Shown: positions 24,477-33,510 of the stretch, piece after piece | Position numbering within the stretch: position 1 is the stretch's first letter | Layout: every line of letters starts with the position of its first letter | Assembly: GCF_965204935.1 (NCBI RefSeq) | Contig: NZ_CBDBFO010000002.1 | Strand: one strand, 5' to 3' | DNA length: 64,000 nucleotides | Source: Hoeflea_A sp965204935 | GTDB taxonomy: Bacteria; Pseudomonadota; Alphaproteobacteria; Rhizobiales; Rhizobiaceae | Program-made: the position numbers and the translations under genes | Notes under the pieces: generated by a model | Seen by the model: the letters and a program-made list of their open reading frames with translations, nothing else | What the model was told of the DNA's origin: nothing | Database searches by the model: none

Positions 24477-26300
24477 TCAGGAGGCGTTCTTTTCAAGCGC
24501 TTCCCGCAGCATTTCAAGTTCCAGCCATTCCTCTTCCATGGCCGCGATGCCGGCTTGCAGTGCGGACAGTTCACTCGCCAGGCGATTGAACCCATCGGGA
24601 TCGCGGGCAAAGAGATCCGCATCGGCCATCCGGTTCTCAAGCGCCTCCGCCTTGGCCTCGGCCTCCTTCAGTTTCTCCGGCAGTGTCTCGAGCGCGAACT
24701 TCTGCTTGTAGGAGAGCTTGCTCTTTGGCGCCGCGGCTTTGGCAGCGCTGGCACCGGCGGCCTTTTGACGTTTCTGTTTCCCGGACGAGGGAGAGCCGGT
24801 CCGCGCTCGCTGTGCCAGCATGTCGCTGTAACCGCCCGCATAGACCAGCCAGCGCCCGTCGGGCCTGTCGGGATCTGCCGGTGCGATGGTCGATGTGACC
24901 GTGCGGTCGAGGAAGTCGCGATCATGGCTGACAAGCATCACCGTTCCGGCGAAGCCGGCGACAATCTCCTGCAACAGGTCCAGCGTTTCCATATCGAGAT
25001 CGTTCGTCGGTTCGTCGAGAATGATCAGATTGGCGGGCCTGGCAAGATTGCGCGCCAGGATGAGCCGGGCACGCTCGCCGCCCGACAGCTCCCTGATCGG
25101 CGTGCGCGCCTGTTCCGGCTGGAAAAGGAAGTCCTTCATATAGCCCGTGACATGGCGTTGCCGCCCGTCGACGACCAGCGAACTGCCGCGCCCGTCCGTC
25201 AGGAAATGTTCCAGCGTTTCATCCGGATCGAGGGCCGCGCGTTTCTGGTCAAGCGTCGTTATCTCGAGATTGGCCCCGAGCCGCACGGTCCCTTCATCCG
25301 GCGCCAACCTGCCTGTCAGGAGATTCAGAAGTGTTGTCTTGCCGGCACCGTTCGGACCGACAAGCCCGATCCTGTCGCCGCGATGGATGCGCATTGAAAA
25401 ATCCGAAACGATCTCGCGTCCGCCAAAGGTCTTGCAGACGGATTTTGCCTCGATGACAAGCTTGCCGGAATCGCGCGCCTCGGCAGCGGCCGCCCCGATG
25501 GTGCCCTCCGGCCCGCGATGCCCCCGGAACCGGGCCCGCATCTCCTTCAGTTCCGAAAGCCGCCTGACATTGCGCTTGCGGCGCGCGGTGACGCCGTAGC
25601 GCAGCCAATGCTCCTCCCGAACGATCGCCCGCCCGAGCTTGTGCTGCTCACGCTCCTCTTCCTCGAGCACCTTGTCGCGCCATGCTTCGAAGGCCTCGAA
25701 CCCCTGATCCAGGCGCCGCGCCGCGCCGCGATCGAGCCACACGGTGGCCCGAGAGGTCTGCTCAAGAAACCGCCGGTCATGGGAAATCACCACCAGGGCG
25801 CTTCGGCTGCGTGCCAGTTCCTGTTCCAGCCATTCGATCGCCGGCAGGTCAAGATGATTGGTCGGCTCGTCAAGCAGCAACACATCCGGTTGCGGCGCAA
25901 GAACCCGCACCAGCGCGGCGCGGCGCGCTTCACCACCCGAGAGCCTTTCGGGATCTTCATCGCCGGCAAGCCCCAGATGCTGAAGCAGGTAGCTGACCCG
26001 GTGCGGATCGTCGCCCGGACCGAGACCAGCCTCGGCATAGGCGCGCACGGTAGTGTGCCCTTCGAAATCGGGAACCTGTTCGAGGTAGCGGACCGTCGTT
26101 GCAGGGTGCCGGAACACCGTGCCGGATTGCGGCTCGACGAGACCTGCGGCGATCTTCATGAGCGTCGATTTTCCCGACCCGTTGCGTCCGACGAGACAGA
26201 TATGGTCACCAGGCTCGATCTGCAGGTCCGCGCCGGACAGGAGCGGCGTGCCGCCGAAGGTCAGGTGGATATCGTCGAGCTTGAGGATCGGCGGTGCCAT
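24477..26300 (-). CDS. ABC-F family ATPase (Uup-like)
   Basis: The 607-residue protein has two nucleotide-binding domains and no membrane helix. Domain 1 has GRNGSGKSTLMK (about 37-48) and the signature LSGGEARRAAL; domain 2 has GPNGAGKTTLLN (about 315-326) and LSGGERARLILARN. A coiled-coil C-terminal tail (about 530-600) rich in Lys, Glu and Ala is typical of Uup. ABC-F proteins bind the ribosome or branched DNA and do not transport. ATG 26300 lies 3 bp after the stop of the thiamine pyrophosphokinase gene, so the two are co-transcribed. Confidence 0.92.
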   Translation of the reverse strand: MAPPILKLDDIHLTFGGTPLLSGADLQIEPGDHICLVGRNGSGKSTLMKIAAGLVEPQSGTVFRHPATTVRYLEQVPDFEGHTTVRAYAEAGLGPGDDPHRVSYLLQHLGLAGDEDPERLSGGEARRAALVRVLAPQPDVLLLDEPTNHLDLPAIEWLEQELARSRSALVVISHDRRFLEQTSRATVWLDRGAARRLDQGFEAFEAWRDKVLEEEEREQHKLGRAIVREEHWLRYGVTARRKRNVRRLSELKEMRARFRGHRGPEGTIGAAAAEARDSGKLVIEAKSVCKTFGGREIVSDFSMRIHRGDRIGLVGPNGAGKTTLLNLLTGRLAPDEGTVRLGANLEITTLDQKRAALDPDETLEHFLTDGRGSSLVVDGRQRHVTGYMKDFLFQPEQARTPIRELSGGERARLILARNLARPANLIILDEPTNDLDMETLDLLQEIVAGFAGTVMLVSHDRDFLDRTVTSTIAPADPDRPDGRWLVYAGGYSDMLAQRARTGSPSSGKQKRQKAAGASAAKAAAPKSKLSYKQKFALETLPEKLKEAEAKAEALENRMADADLFARDPDGFNRLASELSALQAGIAAMEEEWLELEMLREALEKNAS

Positions 26301-26303
26301 GGA

Positions 26304-26957
26304 TTATTCACCCGACAGGTCGAACGGGCGTGCAAGCAAGAGCGCGGTGCCCGCGTCCAGGGTCACCGTCACCGGCCCCTCTGCGACATTGGAAATTGTC
26401 CGGGATGAACCGAACGCAAGGTGATGATCCTTCAATCCGTAGCGCGCGCCCTCTATGCTGAGCGCCGGCACCTCGCTGAAGTTGAGGATGGAAAACATCG
26501 ACGCGGCCGGCAGGCCGATTGTGTTCGGTCCTTTTCCCAGCGCCCAGCCTTCTTCCAGCCCGGATGTCAAAAGCACGTCGATGTCGCGCGCCTTGAGTGA
26601 ACAGGCCAGCGCCATGTGGAAGAACGCGTGATCGCTCCGCTCGCCGCCAAGTGCCCCGGCGAGGATGATCCGTTCCGCCCCGAGCGCCAGGGCCTCCTCG
26701 ACGGCGATTTCCCCGTCGGTCAGATTTTTGGCCGCCGGAAACGGCTTGCGCGGCGTCCGCGACCACCGCTCCTGCAGCTCGGGAGGCGAGGAATCGAAAT
26801 CGCCGACCCACATTTCCGGTTTCAGCTTCAGGTCCTGGGCATGGAACATGCCGCCATCGGCTGCGATCACCCGCGCGCCGGCAATCTGCTCCCGCAGCCG
26901 GGCGGTTTTCTCAAGATTCCCGCCGAGCAGGATCAGAAATGTCGTCCCTTTGTCCAT
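26304..26957 (-). CDS. Thiamine pyrophosphokinase
   Basis: The product is about 217 residues. It has the TPK catalytic-domain motifs VIAADGGMFHAQDLKLKPEMWVGDFDS (about 28-55, with the metal-binding DGG and GDFDS) and AAKNLTDGEIAVEEAL, then GALGGERSDHAFFH. The C-terminal beta-rich region is the thiamin-binding domain. It transfers pyrophosphate from ATP to thiamin to make TPP. ATG 26957 was chosen over an in-frame start at 27074 because the family sequence begins at TFLILLGG and the longer frame would overlap the riboswitch on the other strand. It is divergent from thiBPQ, which supplies its substrate. Confidence 0.9.
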   Translation of the reverse strand: MDKGTTFLILLGGNLEKTARLREQIAGARVIAADGGMFHAQDLKLKPEMWVGDFDSSPPELQERWSRTPRKPFPAAKNLTDGEIAVEEALALGAERIILAGALGGERSDHAFFHMALACSLKARDIDVLLTSGLEEGWALGKGPNTIGLPAASMFSILNFSEVPALSIEGARYGLKDHHLAFGSSRTISNVAEGPVTVTLDAGTALLLARPFDLSGE

Positions 26958-27027
26958 CGATCGAAGCACATAGCAGCTTTTTGCCCACTTGCCAGCGCCG
27001 AACAGCCGCACTATGACGGTTGTTGCT

Positions 27028-27118
27028 CTAACGGGGTGCCGTCGCCGAAGCGCGTGGCTGAGAGGCTTTGCCAACCCGAAGAACCTGATCCGGCTCGTAC
27101 CGGCGGAGGGATTAGACG
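27028..27118 (+). promoter_or_regulatory. TPP riboswitch (THI element) upstream of thiBPQ
   Basis: The region contains the conserved THI-box blocks in order: ACGGGGTGCC (27031-27040), GGCTGAGAGGC (27056-27065), ACCCGAAGAACCTGATCCGG (27074-27093) and GGCGGAGGGATTAG (27102-27115). Both arms bind TPP in known examples. It precedes a thiamine ABC-transporter operon, the expected target. Expression should fall when TPP is plentiful. Confidence 0.95.
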
Positions 27119-27126
27119 CATGTCAA

Positions 27127-27165
27127 AGCGCCTTTTTCCCGAAAAATTCTGACGAAGGAGGCGCT
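27127..27165 (+). promoter_or_regulatory. Hairpin that can sequester the thiB ribosome-binding site
   Basis: AGCGCCT (27127-27133) pairs perfectly with AGGCGCT (27159-27165); the latter overlaps the AAGGAGG ribosome-binding site two to seven bases before the thiB ATG at 27167. This fits a translational expression platform for the TPP riboswitch. Confidence 0.72.
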
Positions 27166-27166
27166 C

Positions 27167-28183
27167 ATGCCCATCAAGAAATCTTTGTTTTCTGCAGTTT
27201 TTGCAGCAATAGCCGGCGTTTTTGCAACGACCGGCGCTTTCGCCAGCGACCGCGAATTGACGGTCTATACCTATGAAAGCTTCGTCGCCGAATGGGGCCC
27301 GGGCCCGGTCGTCAAGAAGGCATTCGAAGCGCAATGCGACTGTACGCTCAACTGGGTCGGCATCGCAGACGGTGTCGCGCTGTTGAACCGCCTGAAGCTT
27401 GAGGGCGAAGCAACCAGGGCCGATGTCGTGCTCGGCCTCGATACCAATCTCGTGACCGAAGCCAAGGAAACGGGCCTGTTCGAGCCAAGCGGCATTGACC
27501 AGTCGAATGTCACGGTGCCCGGCAACTGGAGCGACGACGTTTTCATCCCCTATGATTACGGCTATTTCGCCGTGGTTTACGATACCGATGCGCTGGCAAA
27601 CCCGCCGGCCAGCCTCAAGGAACTCGTCGAGGGCGATACGAACGTCAAGATCGCCATTCAGGACCCGCGCACGTCGACGCCCGGCCTCGGTCTGCTGTTG
27701 TGGATCAAGTCGGTCTATGGCGACGAGGCACCAGCGGCGTGGAAAGGCCTCAAGCAACGGGTCCTGACAGTGACGCCCGGCTGGTCCGAATCCTACGGCC
27801 TCTTTACCGCCGGTGAAGTGCCGATGGTGCTGTCCTACACAACCTCTCCGGCCTACCACATGATCGCCGAGGACACCGACCGCTATCGGGCCGCCGCCTT
27901 CGAGGAAGGCCACTACCTGCAGATCGAAGTGGCCGGTCTTGTCAACACATCGAAGCAAAAGGATCTTGCCCGTCAATTCCTCGAATTCATGACCGGGCCG
28001 CAATTCCAGAACGCGATCCCCACGACCAACTGGATGTTCCCCGCCGGAAAGATGTCCGAACCGCTGCCGGCCGCTTTCGATGAACTCGTTCAACCGGACA
28101 AGACGCTCCTTTTCAGTGCCGACGAGGTTGCAAGGAACCGCAAGGCCTGGGTTGAAGAGTGGCTCAATGTCATGAGCGACTAG
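27167..28183 (+). CDS. thiB: Thiamine ABC transporter, periplasmic binding protein
   Basis: The 338-residue protein has a signal peptide (about 1-26, ending AFAS) and the mature start ELTVYTYESFVAEWGPGP, typical of ThiB/TbpA. Conserved family features include LGLDTNLVTEA (about 88-98) and ATSPAYH-like text (SYTTSPAYHMIAED) near residue 225. It binds thiamin in the periplasm and delivers it to ThiPQ. AAGGAGG precedes ATG 27167. The gene is under a TPP riboswitch and is followed by thiP after 26 bp. Its TAG stop lies in a CTAGAGC motif. Confidence 0.94.
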   Translation: MPIKKSLFSAVFAAIAGVFATTGAFASDRELTVYTYESFVAEWGPGPVVKKAFEAQCDCTLNWVGIADGVALLNRLKLEGEATRADVVLGLDTNLVTEAKETGLFEPSGIDQSNVTVPGNWSDDVFIPYDYGYFAVVYDTDALANPPASLKELVEGDTNVKIAIQDPRTSTPGLGLLLWIKSVYGDEAPAAWKGLKQRVLTVTPGWSESYGLFTAGEVPMVLSYTTSPAYHMIAEDTDRYRAAAFEEGHYLQIEVAGLVNTSKQKDLARQFLEFMTGPQFQNAIPTTNWMFPAGKMSEPLPAAFDELVQPDKTLLFSADEVARNRKAWVEEWLNVMSD

Positions 28184-28209
28184 AGCAAGTCCGTGTTGGG
28201 TTGGATCTG

Positions 28210-29844
28210 ATGCTCGGGCGGCGCCAGACAAAAGCCAGCCTCGGCGCCGGCCTTCTTGTACTTTGTGTTATGGCGGCGGTAATCGGTGCCGCCGTCCTGG
28301 CGCTTCTTTCAAGCGCCATTGGCGGATCCGATGACGGCAGCCCTCTGTTCAGCAGCTATATCTGGCGGGTCACCCGCTTCACGCTGCTGCAGGCTTTCCT
28401 GTCGACGCTTATCTCCGTCGCGCTTGCAATCCCGCTCGCAAGGGCACTGGCGCGCCGGCAGGCGTTTTTCGGGCGTCGCTGGCTTCTGCGCCTGCTCGCC
28501 GTGCCCATCGGACTGCCGCCCATTGTCGCAGCACTCGGCCTGATCGAGATCTGGGGTCGTCAGGGCATTGTCAATTCGGCCTTGCTCGCCTTCGGAATGG
28601 AACAGCCCGTATCGATATACGGGCTTGCCGGTATCCTGCTCGCCCATGTCTTTTTCAACATGCCGCTCGCCGCAAGGCTGCTGCTGGCCCAGCTCGAGCG
28701 TGTGCCGTCCGAACACTGGCGCAATGCCGAGCAACTTGGTCTCGGCCCGTGGACAGTGTTCCGCCTGATCGAGTGGCCGTTCATGCGCAGCCATCTGGCA
28801 CCGGTTTGCGGCCTCGTCTTCATGCTGTGCATCACCAGTTTCACCCTGGTCCTGCTTCTGGGCGGCGGGCCTGGCGCCACCACCATCGAGGTCGCCATCT
28901 ACCAGGCCCTGCGCTTTGACTTTGACCCGCAGCGCGCGGTTGTTCTGGCGCTCCTGCAGCTGTGCCTGACGTCAATCCTGCTGCTCCTGCTCTCGCGCGT
29001 CGGCGGGGCACCGGAGGAAGGTGCAACCATCGGGCAGGCGATCCGCCGGCACCCCGGCAGGAACCCGGCCGCCCGCGCCGCGGATTTCGGGCTGATCGGC
29101 CTTTCGGCCCTCTTCCTGGTTTCACCGCTCGTCTCCATTGCAGTTTCCGGCCTGCTTGCCGATTTCGGCCGCCTGCTTGCAGAATCCATCGTCTGGAGGG
29201 CGATCAGCACCAGCCTGCTGATCGCGCTGGTTGCCGCGCTGCTGTCCGTGGCGATGGCGATGGCGCTCATTCGCGCCCGATACGCCGCGCTGCCGTTTGC
29301 CGCGCATCATCGTTGGGCGCGCGGTCTCCGGGCGACCGCCTATGCCACATCGAGCCTTGTTCTTCTGGTGCCGCCGATTGTACTTGGTGCCGGCTGGTTC
29401 GTTTTGCTCCGCGGCCACGTTGATGTCTTTGCGATCGCCCCTGTGATTGTCATTGCGGTCAATGCGGTAATGGCACTGCCTTTCGTGATCCGGGTCCTCG
29501 AACCGGCACACACCACGCACATGGCGCGCACGGCACGCCTGACCGCCTCGCTCGGAATTGCCGGCCTGAACCGGCTGCTCCTCATTGACTGGCCCGGCCT
29601 TCGCCGGGCGTTTTTGCTGTCGACAGCCTTTGCCATGGCGCTTTCACTTGGTGATCTTGGCGCGATCGCATTGTTCGGCAGCCAGGACGTCATCACGCTG
29701 CCCTATCTGCTGCTGCAGCGCATGGGCAGCTACCGGACAGACGATGCCGCCGGGATCGCGCTGCTGCTCGGACTTGTGTGCCTGCTGCTGATGGTGCTTG
29801 CCGACAGCGGAAGACGGCGCGCGGCCGATGGAGCGCAGTTATGA
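28210..29844 (+). CDS. thiP: Thiamine ABC transporter, permease
   Basis: The 544-residue protein has about 12 membrane helices in two homologous halves. Each half has an EAA-like loop that contacts ThiQ: EHWRNAEQLGLGPWTVFRLIEWP (about 170-192) and ARTARLTASLGIAGLNRLLLIDWP (about 440-463). ThiP normally has this fused two-domain form. ATG 28210 was chosen because TTGGATCTG immediately upstream is the only short leader and the first helix follows soon after; an upstream frame overlaps thiB. The stop overlaps the thiQ start in an ATGA arrangement. Confidence 0.93.
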   Translation: MLGRRQTKASLGAGLLVLCVMAAVIGAAVLALLSSAIGGSDDGSPLFSSYIWRVTRFTLLQAFLSTLISVALAIPLARALARRQAFFGRRWLLRLLAVPIGLPPIVAALGLIEIWGRQGIVNSALLAFGMEQPVSIYGLAGILLAHVFFNMPLAARLLLAQLERVPSEHWRNAEQLGLGPWTVFRLIEWPFMRSHLAPVCGLVFMLCITSFTLVLLLGGGPGATTIEVAIYQALRFDFDPQRAVVLALLQLCLTSILLLLLSRVGGAPEEGATIGQAIRRHPGRNPAARAADFGLIGLSALFLVSPLVSIAVSGLLADFGRLLAESIVWRAISTSLLIALVAALLSVAMAMALIRARYAALPFAAHHRWARGLRATAYATSSLVLLVPPIVLGAGWFVLLRGHVDVFAIAPVIVIAVNAVMALPFVIRVLEPAHTTHMARTARLTASLGIAGLNRLLLIDWPGLRRAFLLSTAFAMALSLGDLGAIALFGSQDVITLPYLLLQRMGSYRTDDAAGIALLLGLVCLLLMVLADSGRRRAADGAQL

Positions 29845-30560
29845 TCGGCGAAACACTCAAACTCGACGCGGTGACGCTGAAACGCGAAACAATCGAAATG
29901 CGCTTTGATACGCAGATCGAGGCCGGAAAAATTGCTGCAATCATCGGCCCTTCGGGCGCCGGCAAATCAACCTTGCTCAATCTGGTAGCCGGCTTTGAAA
30001 CGCCGGATGCCGGCAGCCTTGCCATTGGCGATGCCGATGTCACCGGCAAGGAACCGTCCGAACGACCCGTCACCATGGTGTTTCAGGAAAACAACCTGTT
30101 TTCGCATCTCGACGTGGCTACCAATGTGAGCCTCGGCATCCGGCCGCACCTGAGCAAGGATCCGTCCGACCGTACGCTGGTCAAAGAAGCACTCGGCCGT
30201 GTCGGGCTGGCCGATTTCGAAAACCGCATGCCGGGCAGCCTCTCGGGCGGCGAGCGACAGCGTGTCGCCATTGCCCGGGCGCTCGTGCGCCGCAGGCCGG
30301 TCCTGCTGCTCGACGAGCCGTTCGCCGCTTTAGGGCCTCGATTACGCCGCGATATGCTGCTATTGGTCCGACAATTGCAGGTCGAGACAGGAATGACCGT
30401 TTTGATTGTCACGCACCAGCCACAAGAGGCTGCGGCGATTGCTGATACAATTGTTTTCCTGGATAAAGGCAGAACCATCGCAACGGGTTCAGCGGATGGT
30501 TTTTTTGAACGCAGCGACGTAAAAGGTCTTGCCGATTATCTTGGTGAAGGAGGACAATAG
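29841..30560 (+). CDS. thiQ: Thiamine ABC transporter, ATP-binding protein
   Basis: The 239-residue protein has Walker A GPSGAGKSTLLN (about 35-46), the signature LSGGERQRVAIARALVRR (about 133-150), Walker B VLLLDEPFAALGP and the switch His in VTHQPQEAA. It powers thiamin import with ThiB and ThiP. The start overlaps the end of thiP by 4 bp, showing translational coupling. No clear terminator was seen just after the stop. Confidence 0.94.
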   Translation: MIGETLKLDAVTLKRETIEMRFDTQIEAGKIAAIIGPSGAGKSTLLNLVAGFETPDAGSLAIGDADVTGKEPSERPVTMVFQENNLFSHLDVATNVSLGIRPHLSKDPSDRTLVKEALGRVGLADFENRMPGSLSGGERQRVAIARALVRRRPVLLLDEPFAALGPRLRRDMLLLVRQLQVETGMTVLIVTHQPQEAAAIADTIVFLDKGRTIATGSADGFFERSDVKGLADYLGEGGQ

Positions 30561-30690
30561 GGCCGAAATCGCCGAATTGCCCGCTCCGCGAGGAAAGGCG
30601 GCGTCAATCAAAGCAACTGTTTCGCGATAGACGAACCGACAAGGCGCAGATTCCATCTCACAGGTGCACCAAATCGACGGATCCCTCGGC

Positions 30691-32181
30691 ATGATGCCAA
30701 GGCACAATTCGCCGCGAAAGTCCGTGGCGCGGATTGTGTATGCGGGATTGCTGTGCCTTGCGGCTGCCGGTTGCCAGACACTTCTCGACGAGACCTATTC
30801 ACCGACGGTCGGACCGTCTGACAATCCGCAGACAGTCAAACGCCTGGAAAAGAACGACCCCCGCGCCCGTCTCGGCGCCCTGGAGCATCCACGCATTATT
30901 GCGAGCTATGGCGGGGAATATAGCGACCCGCAGGTCGAGCGGGTACTGGCCCGGATTGTCGGCGCCTTAACCCTGGTGTCGGAAAATCCGAAACAGACCT
31001 ATCGTATCACCATCCTGAACTCGCCGGCTGTCAATGCGTTTGCCCTGCCGGGCGGATATCTCTATGTGACGCGCGGCCTGCTTGCCCTTGCCAACGATTC
31101 GTCCGAAGTCGCCGCCGTCATCGCCCACGAAATGGCGCATGTGACCGCCAATCACGGCCTACAGCGAAAACGCGCCGAGGAGGCGGAGGTTCTGGCAAGC
31201 CGGGTTGCGGCGGAAGTGCTTTCCAACGAGATCGACGGTCAGCAGGCAATTGCAAGGAGCAAACTGCGCCTTGCCGCCTTTTCCCGTCAGCAGGAGCTGG
31301 AAGCAGATGTGATCGGCGTGCGTATGCTCGGCCAGGCCGGCTTCGATCCCTATGCGGCGGCCCGTTTCCTGCAGTCCATGGAGGCCTACAGCCGTTTCCG
31401 CGCCGGCGACGCGGACGCCGACCAGAGCCTCGATTTCCTCTCAACCCACCCCGATGCCCCAAAGAGGCTGCAGCTGGCGGAGCGCCACGCACGCGCCTTC
31501 GGTCCGCCCGGCACCGGCGTACGTGACCGCGACATGTATCTCAAGGGCATCGGTGGACTGCTTTATGGCGACAGCCCCAATGAAGGCTATGTGCGCGGCC
31601 TGACCTTCCTTCACCCGAACCTCGGCATCCGCTTCAGCGTTCCGAAGGGATTTCAGATCGACAACACCGCCCAGGCGGTGCTGGCTACGGGTCCGGGCGA
31701 TATCGCGATCCGCTTTGACGGTGTCACCGACACCCGCCGCAAATCCCTGACCAACTACATCGCAAGCGGCTGGGTCACCGGCCTTGATCCCGCGACGATC
31801 CGGTCGTTGAAGGTCAATGGTCTTGATGCTGCGACGGCGCGGGCATCCGCCGAGGAATGGGATTTCGATGTGACGGTCATAAGGGTCAGGAACCGTATCT
31901 ACCGGCTGTTGACCGCAGCGCCGACGGCCAGCCCGAACCTGGAGCCCACCGCTCAGATCGTTCGCAATTCCTTCCGCAAGATGTCCGCCTCGGAGGTTGC
32001 CTCCCTGAAACCCCTCAGGGTCCGGCTCTATACGGTGAAGGCCGGTGATACGGTCGCCACGATAGCCAACCGGATGCGCGGCACGAACCGGCGCCTCGAA
32101 CTGTTTCAGTTGCTCAACGCACTTCCGCCAGGGGCCAGCCTTTCTGTCGGCCAGGAAGTCAAGATCATCTCCGACCGCTGA
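30691..32181 (+). CDS. M48-family metalloprotease lipoprotein with C-terminal LysM-like domain
   Basis: The product is about 496 residues. An N-terminal lipoprotein signal (GLLCLAAAGC, lipobox LAAAGC near residue 27) predicts membrane anchoring. The protease domain has the zinc motif HEMAH (about residue 146) in VAAVIAHEMAHVTANHG and the third ligand in ELEADVIGVRML. Residues about 440-495 (LYTVKAGDTVATIANRM...LSVGQEVKII) resemble a LysM-like domain. Such BepA/YfgC-like proteases handle misassembled outer-membrane proteins. The start lies at ATG 30691 or the next ATG; no strong ribosome-binding site is visible. It ends in a hairpin terminator facing rpoH. Confidence 0.88.
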   Translation: MMPRHNSPRKSVARIVYAGLLCLAAAGCQTLLDETYSPTVGPSDNPQTVKRLEKNDPRARLGALEHPRIIASYGGEYSDPQVERVLARIVGALTLVSENPKQTYRITILNSPAVNAFALPGGYLYVTRGLLALANDSSEVAAVIAHEMAHVTANHGLQRKRAEEAEVLASRVAAEVLSNEIDGQQAIARSKLRLAAFSRQQELEADVIGVRMLGQAGFDPYAAARFLQSMEAYSRFRAGDADADQSLDFLSTHPDAPKRLQLAERHARAFGPPGTGVRDRDMYLKGIGGLLYGDSPNEGYVRGLTFLHPNLGIRFSVPKGFQIDNTAQAVLATGPGDIAIRFDGVTDTRRKSLTNYIASGWVTGLDPATIRSLKVNGLDAATARASAEEWDFDVTVIRVRNRIYRLLTAAPTASPNLEPTAQIVRNSFRKMSASEVASLKPLRVRLYTVKAGDTVATIANRMRGTNRRLELFQLLNALPPGASLSVGQEVKIISDR

Positions 32182-32275
32182 AACGCGACGCGCTTGGCAC
32201 GGGCCGCGACGTTCCGTGTCCGTTTTCGCAATCATAGCGACCGGGCGGCCGTTTGCGGGGCTCTTCCAACGAAAA

Positions 32276-32304
32276 CGGCCCCCGTTTCAATCAAACGGGG
32301 GCCG
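32276..32304. terminator. Bidirectional hairpin terminator between the M48 protease gene and rpoH
   Basis: CGGCCCCCGTTT and AAACGGGGGCCG form a perfect 12-bp GC-rich stem with a 5-base loop. The genes converge here. On the minus strand the stem is followed by TTTTC, supporting termination of rpoH transcripts. Confidence 0.85.
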
Positions 32305-32333
32305 GATTGAATGGTGGTCCGGTTATTGCCCGG

Positions 32334-33194
32334 TCAAAGACTGGTAATGGCCGGTGCGTCTTTCTCGAGCGCGATCTTCAGCTTCTCCAGCGCCCGGTTC
32401 TCGATCTGGCGCACCCTTTCCTTGGAAATGCCGAGGCTGGTGCCGAGCGCTTCGAGCGTCGCGCCATTCTCGCTAAGGCGGCGCTCCTGGATGATCTTCA
32501 TTTCGCGCGGATTGAGTTTGCCGAGCGCCGACTTGATCCACTCGGAGCGACGCTCCTGATCGATCATGATGCCGACCTGCTCGTCCGGCAGGGGATCGTC
32601 ACTCTTGAGGAATTCAATCCGGTCCGAACCCGGTGATTCCGAATCTGAAACCGGCGCGTTGAGCGATGTATCGGCCCCCGAGAGCCGGGCGTCCATAACC
32701 GCCACATCCTTGACATTGACGCCGACCGCCAGGGCAATCTCCTGGTGAATGGCGCTTTCGCCCATATTCTCGTTGCTGCGCCACAGTTTGGCCCGCAGCC
32801 GCCTCAGGTTGAAGAAAAGTGCCTTCTGTGCGGAACTGGTGCCACCGCGGACGATGGACCAGTTGCGCAGGATATAGTCCTGGATGGATGCACGGATCCA
32901 CCACGTCGCATAGGTGGAAAAGCGCACGTCGCGATCCGGCTCGAACCGCGCGGCAGCTTCCAGGAGCCCGACATGGCCTTCCTGGATGAGGTCGTTCATC
33001 GGCAATCCGAAATTGCGGAATTTGGCCGCCATGGAGATCACAAGCCGCATATGTGCCGTCGCGATCTTGTGCAGTGCCTCCTGGTCCCTCTCTTCTTTCC
33101 AAAGGACCGCAAGCTCATGCTCTTCTTCGCGGTCAAGATAAGGCGCCGACATGGCTGCCTTTATCATGTCATTTCCAGCACGCACTCCGCTCAT
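32334..33194 (-). CDS. rpoH: RNA polymerase heat-shock sigma factor, RpoH (RpoH2-like)
   Basis: The 286-residue protein is a group 3 sigma-70 factor. Region 2 includes MPNDLIQEGHVGLLEAAARF-like text (MNDLIQEGHVGLLEAA) and FSTYATWWIRASIQDYIL; the RpoH box appears as QKALFFNLRRL; region 4 ends LGISKERVRQIENRALEKL. ATG 33194 follows AGGAGT at good spacing, so the longer upstream frame was not used. Many alphaproteobacteria carry two RpoH paralogs; the sequence seems closer to the RpoH2 type, which has been tied to photo-oxidative stress, but that is a remembered comparison. It is a single-gene unit. Confidence 0.93.
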   Translation of the reverse strand: MSGVRAGNDMIKAAMSAPYLDREEEHELAVLWKEERDQEALHKIATAHMRLVISMAAKFRNFGLPMNDLIQEGHVGLLEAAARFEPDRDVRFSTYATWWIRASIQDYILRNWSIVRGGTSSAQKALFFNLRRLRAKLWRSNENMGESAIHQEIALAVGVNVKDVAVMDARLSGADTSLNAPVSDSESPGSDRIEFLKSDDPLPDEQVGIMIDQERRSEWIKSALGKLNPREMKIIQERRLSENGATLEALGTSLGISKERVRQIENRALEKLKIALEKDAPAITSL

Positions 33195-33409
33195 GTCGCA
33201 CTCCTGGTTGGATGGTCTCGAAAAACGCACACGCGGTAATTTTCCGATGGGCCAGAGATATGCAGACCCGCTACACCCTACTCATACGGGCAAACGCACT
33301 ATCTCTACGTAACAATCGTGTGTGCGGATCACCGCAATTACAAGGAAACGCTGTGTTCACCATTTGGAACCAATCGTTCCCAAATTCATAAAACATGAGT
33401 AAAAAACGC

Positions 33410-33433
33410 AAAAAACCCGGTCAATGACCGGGT
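33410..33433 (-). terminator. Rho-independent terminator of carD
   Basis: On the minus strand ACCCGGTC-ATT-GACCGGGT forms a perfect 8-bp stem followed by TTTTTTGCGTTTTTT. It lies about 80 bp beyond the carD stop. Confidence 0.88.
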
Positions 33434-33510
33434 CTTTGCACTACTTTGCCAAAATCAACGTCGAATTGACGTTGCGTTCACTTTCAGGTGAACCCCGGCA
33501 TACCGGTCAA

